64,000 bases of DNA from Planomicrobium sp. CPCC 101110 (GTDB lineage Bacteria; Bacillota; Bacilli; Bacillales_A; Planococcaceae): the NCBI RefSeq assembly GCF_007859395.1, contig NZ_VOHD01000008.1:62001-126000 (forward strand), in the 5' to 3' direction. The notes beneath the pieces were generated by a model, which was not told the DNA's origin, did no database searches, and saw nothing but the letters and a program-made list of their open reading frames with translations. Both the position numbers and the translations under genes were made by a program. Positions within the stretch are counted from its first letter, which is position 1. Each line of letters starts with the position of its first letter. This document shows positions 61,413-64,000 of the stretch, one piece after another.

Positions 61413-62588
61413 TCATCCTCTTTTTCTGCGGGTCATAACATCAAAGATTACAGCTGCAGCCAGCACGCCGCCCCGGATGATGTACTGATATGATATTCCG
61501 ACACCCATCAAATTCATCCCGCTTGTCAATGATGCCATGACGATGGCGCCGATGATTGCACCTGTCACTTTCCCGACACCGCCAGCTGAAGATACGCCGC
61601 CGACATAAGCCGCTGCAATAGCATCAAGCTCAAATAAGGTGCCGGCTGTAGTGGTCGCCGACTGGAGACGGGAAGTGAACAAAATTCCCGAAAGCGCAGC
61701 GAGCATCCCCATTGAACCGAAAACGATATAAGTAATTTTTTTTACGTTGATCCCACTCAAGTGAGCGGCTTCCGGATTGCTTCCAACTGCATATATATGC
61801 CTGCCAAGAACGGTCTTCGTCGTAAGGAAGTGATAGATGACAACAACTGCCAACATGATGACAACCGTCCATGAAAAGCCGTTATATCCAGCCAATATCC
61901 AAGTGATATAAGCAATAACCGCCGAAACCAAAACCAGCTTCATGGCAAAGATCCCTTTGGAAACCACGTCAAATTGATATTTTTTCTTGTTTCGCCGGTT
62001 AGAAAACTCGCTGTAAATGTAAAGCAAAATCCCGGCCAATCCAATAATTAATGTGAGTAAGTGCAAGCCGTTCACTTCAGCGATCGACGGGATAAATCCG
62101 TTGCCAAGTGCATTGAATTTCTCATCGTTGACGATAATCGTACCGGTTCTTTCCGTTACTCTGAGAAGCGCCCCTCTAAAGATAAGCATGGCTGCCAATG
62201 TGGCAACAAATGCCGGAATGCCGATTTGAGCGATCAAAAATCCATTGAATAAGCCTGCAAATATCCCGAAAACGAGAATGACAGGAATTGTGATGTACAC
62301 GGATACACCCATTTGCGTAAGAAAAATTGCTGCGATTGCGCCAAGAAATCCAGCCGCAAAACCGACGGACAAGTCAATATGGCGGATGACAATGACGAGG
62401 GTCATCCCGACAGCCAGCACCGCAATATATCCTGCAGAATCCAACAAATTGCTGATGTTCCGCGAAGACATGAACAAACCATCTGTTAAAATCGAGAATG
62501 TCAGCAAAATGACGAACAATGCAATATACATTCCATAATCCCGTATATTTTCTTTTATTAAAAACTTTGCCTCATTGAAAAATGTCAC
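61413..62588 (-). CDS. Monosaccharide ABC transporter permease, MmsB/XylH type
   Basis: A 391-residue permease with about ten or eleven helices of the BPD_transp_2 family (CUT2). Marks: ILAVGMTLVI-(V)-R-HIDLSVGFAAGF early, LLRVTERTGTIIV, YAVGSNPEAAHLSGI, and GGVSSAGGVGKVTGAIIGAIVM near the end. The sequence reads closest to MmsB/GguB multiple-monosaccharide permeases and is similar to XylH. It starts with GTG at 62588, 11 bases after the ATPase gene, with AGGGGGG upstream. The substrate is likely a pentose or hexose monosaccharide. Confidence 0.92.
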   Translation of the reverse strand: MTFFNEAKFLIKENIRDYGMYIALFVILLTFSILTDGLFMSSRNISNLLDSAGYIAVLAVGMTLVIVIRHIDLSVGFAAGFLGAIAAIFLTQMGVSVYITIPVILVFGIFAGLFNGFLIAQIGIPAFVATLAAMLIFRGALLRVTERTGTIIVNDEKFNALGNGFIPSIAEVNGLHLLTLIIGLAGILLYIYSEFSNRRNKKKYQFDVVSKGIFAMKLVLVSAVIAYITWILAGYNGFSWTVVIMLAVVVIYHFLTTKTVLGRHIYAVGSNPEAAHLSGINVKKITYIVFGSMGMLAALSGILFTSRLQSATTTAGTLFELDAIAAAYVGGVSSAGGVGKVTGAIIGAIVMASLTSGMNLMGVGISYQYIIRGGVLAAAVIFDVMTRRKRG

Positions 62589-62599
62589 CGAAATCCCCC

Positions 62600-64000
62600 C
62601 TATTGCGTAGCAAGATGCATAATCTTTTCCTGGCTGGCCTCTTCAATTGCCAGCTCTCCTTTAATTTCACCTTCACCCATCACATAAATGCGGTCGCTCA
62701 TTCCAAGCACTTCTCCAAGCTCGGAAGAAATCATGATGATGCTCAAACCTTCACTGATCAGCTTGTTCATAATCGTGTATATTTCAAATTTCGCGCCTAC
62801 ATCGATGCCTCGCGTCGGCTCATCAAGAATCAGCAGTCTCGGCCCGACGAACAGCCACTTGCCGATTGATACTTTTTGCTGGTTTCCGCCACTTAAATTG
62901 CCGACATTCTGTTCGAGCGAAGAGGCTTTGATGTTGATCGATTTTCTATACTCACCAGCCACTTTGATTTCTTCGTTGTCGTTAATAATGCCGTTCGAAG
63001 AAATACCTTTCAAGTTTGCGACCGTCACATTGTTTTTAATGTCTTGAAGCAAGAATAGGCCATTGCCTTTCCGGTCTTCCGTCACATATGCAATTCCCGC
63101 TTTGATGGCGTCTCTGGTATGCGGCAGTTTTTTTTCTTTGCCGTTCCACAACAGTTCTCCGCTCAGCTTGTAATTTTTCGGATTCCCGAAAATACTTAAA
63201 GCAAGTTCTGTTCGGCCTGATCCCATCAGTCCTGCGATACCGACAATTTCTCCTTTCTTGATATGGAAATTGACGTTTTTCGCGACATACCGACCTAATT
63301 CGACATCATAAGCATTCCAGTTGAATAATTGCAGAAGATCGTCCCCGATTTTTTTATTGAGCCGTTTTGGATAGATATCTTCGATTTCCCGCCCCACCAT
63401 GTTTTTGATGATGACGCTCTCGGAAATCGGTTCCTCGGCTGCGTCCAATGTACAAATGGTCTTTCCGTCCCTCAACACTGTCGCTTTATCTGCAATTGAA
63501 ATAACTTCTTTTAACTTATGCGAAATCATAATGCAAGTGATGCCTTGCTGTTTCAAGTCCTTCAACAAGTTCAATAAGTTTTCGCTGTCATCTTCGTTAA
63601 GGGCTGCAGTCGGCTCGTCCAAAATAAGCAGCTTCACGTCCTTGCTGAGCGCTTTGGCAATCTCAACCAGCTGCTGTTTGCCGACGCTCAAATCTTTGAC
63701 CAAGGTTTCCGGATTGACCTTCAACTTCACTTTTTGCAGCAATTTTTTTGCTTGTACGATAGTTTCGTTCCAATCGACAAAAGAGCCGCGTTTTACTTCA
63801 TTGCCGGCAAAGATGTTTTCATAGACAGTCAAATCCGGAAATAATGCGAGTTCCTGATGAATAATAACAATGCCTGCCCCGACGCTGTCGTTTATTGTGT
63901 TGAACTCTTGCGCCTTTCCTTCATAGATAATATCGCCTTGGTATGCACCATGAGGATAGACGCCGCTCAATACTTTCATCAACGTAGACTTTCCAGCCCC
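62600..64000 (-). CDS. Monosaccharide ABC transporter ATPase, MmsA/XylG type (truncated by window)
   Basis: The last 466 codons of a double-domain ABC ATPase; the gene continues past base 64000. The Walker A end GAGKST lies exactly at the window edge. Visible in domain 1: IVIIHQELALFPDLTVYENIF, signature LSVGKQQLVEIAKAL and Walker B LLILDEPTAAL; in domain 2: GSGRTELALSIFG, VTEDRKGNGLFL, signature LSGGNQQKVSIGKWL and LLILDEPTRGIDVG. These match MmsA/GguA-type sugar importers (near XylG). It energises the adjacent permease. The 5' part and any upstream binding-protein gene lie outside the window. Confidence 0.93.
   Translation of the reverse strand, partial: GAGKSTLMKVLSGVYPHGAYQGDIIYEGKAQEFNTINDSVGAGIVIIHQELALFPDLTVYENIFAGNEVKRGSFVDWNETIVQAKKLLQKVKLKVNPETLVKDLSVGKQQLVEIAKALSKDVKLLILDEPTAALNEDDSENLLNLLKDLKQQGITCIMISHKLKEVISIADKATVLRDGKTICTLDAAEEPISESVIIKNMVGREIEDIYPKRLNKKIGDDLLQLFNWNAYDVELGRYVAKNVNFHIKKGEIVGIAGLMGSGRTELALSIFGNPKNYKLSGELLWNGKEKKLPHTRDAIKAGIAYVTEDRKGNGLFLLQDIKNNVTVANLKGISSNGIINDNEEIKVAGEYRKSINIKASSLEQNVGNLSGGNQQKVSIGKWLFVGPRLLILDEPTRGIDVGAKFEIYTIMNKLISEGLSIIMISSELGEVLGMSDRIYVMGEGEIKGELAIEEASQEKIMHLATQ

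Overview
The window is chromosomal DNA of a low-to-moderate GC Bacillota. Strong AGGAGG-type ribosome binding sites, intrinsic terminators with T-runs, an LmrA/LmrB-like pair, OhrR/Ohr, a YwaC/RelP alarmone synthetase, AmhX, YkuI, an RsbR paralogue and CotF-like proteins all point to Bacillales. The blend of families fits a Planococcaceae member (Planococcus-like) best, but that placement is inference. I see no rRNA, tRNA, CRISPR array, prophage or transposase. The content looks like an ordinary chromosome rich in accessory metabolism.

Layout. 1-1.7 kb: 3' end of a YfhO-type membrane protein and two CotF-like coat proteins. 1.7-3.7 kb: lipM-lipA (lipoate synthesis on carrier proteins) behind a clear TPP riboswitch with its own terminator hairpin. 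3.8-11.7 kb: aldo/keto reductase, DinB-like protein, a divergent GtrB-like/GtrII-like glycosylation pair, RNase H-like protein, DUF695-RraB fusion and an MBL-fold hydrolase. 11.7-14.4 kb: a glycosyltransferase and an overlapping pair made of a DUF4397 surface protein with an MPTTG sorting signal and a sortase with a lipobox. 14.7-22.4 kb: a small unknown protein, carotenoid-desaturase-like oxidoreductase, sugar porter, Rph/PEP-synthase-like phosphotransferase and a sigma-B-type SDR. 22.6-28 kb: an EAL plus CBS-GGDEF pair, Hsp20, RelP with a small upstream ORF, and an organic peroxide operon ohr-ohrR-gpx.

28.6-39.6 kb: an MpsC-family protein, then an alpha-glucoside locus. It holds two GH65 phosphorylases flanking an ABC importer (binding protein and two permeases, no ATPase), a DUF624 protein and a LacI-family regulator, with LacI-type operators and a cre-like site. 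39.7-50.7 kb: an Old Yellow Enzyme that appears to start at ATT, DUF5996, an LmrA/LmrB-like TetR-MFS pair, a second MFS exporter, YkvI, AmhX, a frameshifted PadR gene behind a perfect 30-bp palindrome, DUF4188 and an SDR. 50.9-56.1 kb: a ZIP-like membrane protein, XRE regulator, RsbR paralogue, SGNH lipoprotein and YkuI.

56.1-64 kb: a monosaccharide (probably xylose) module. A membrane-anchored sugar-binding sensor, a YesM-type histidine kinase, an AraC-type response regulator and a XylF-like lipoprotein form one operon. It lies just downstream of an MmsA/MmsB (XylG/XylH)-type ABC transporter whose ATPase gene runs off the window. The sensor probably detects external sugar and the regulator probably drives the transporter.

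Themes are sugar scavenging, c-di-GMP and (p)ppGpp signalling, general and peroxide stress, and surface decoration. The least ordinary signals are the TPP riboswitch in front of lipoate genes, the lipobox sortase with its overlapping substrate, the rare start codons, the PadR frameshift at a T-run, and two small ORFs with strong ribosome binding sites upstream of relP and hsp20.
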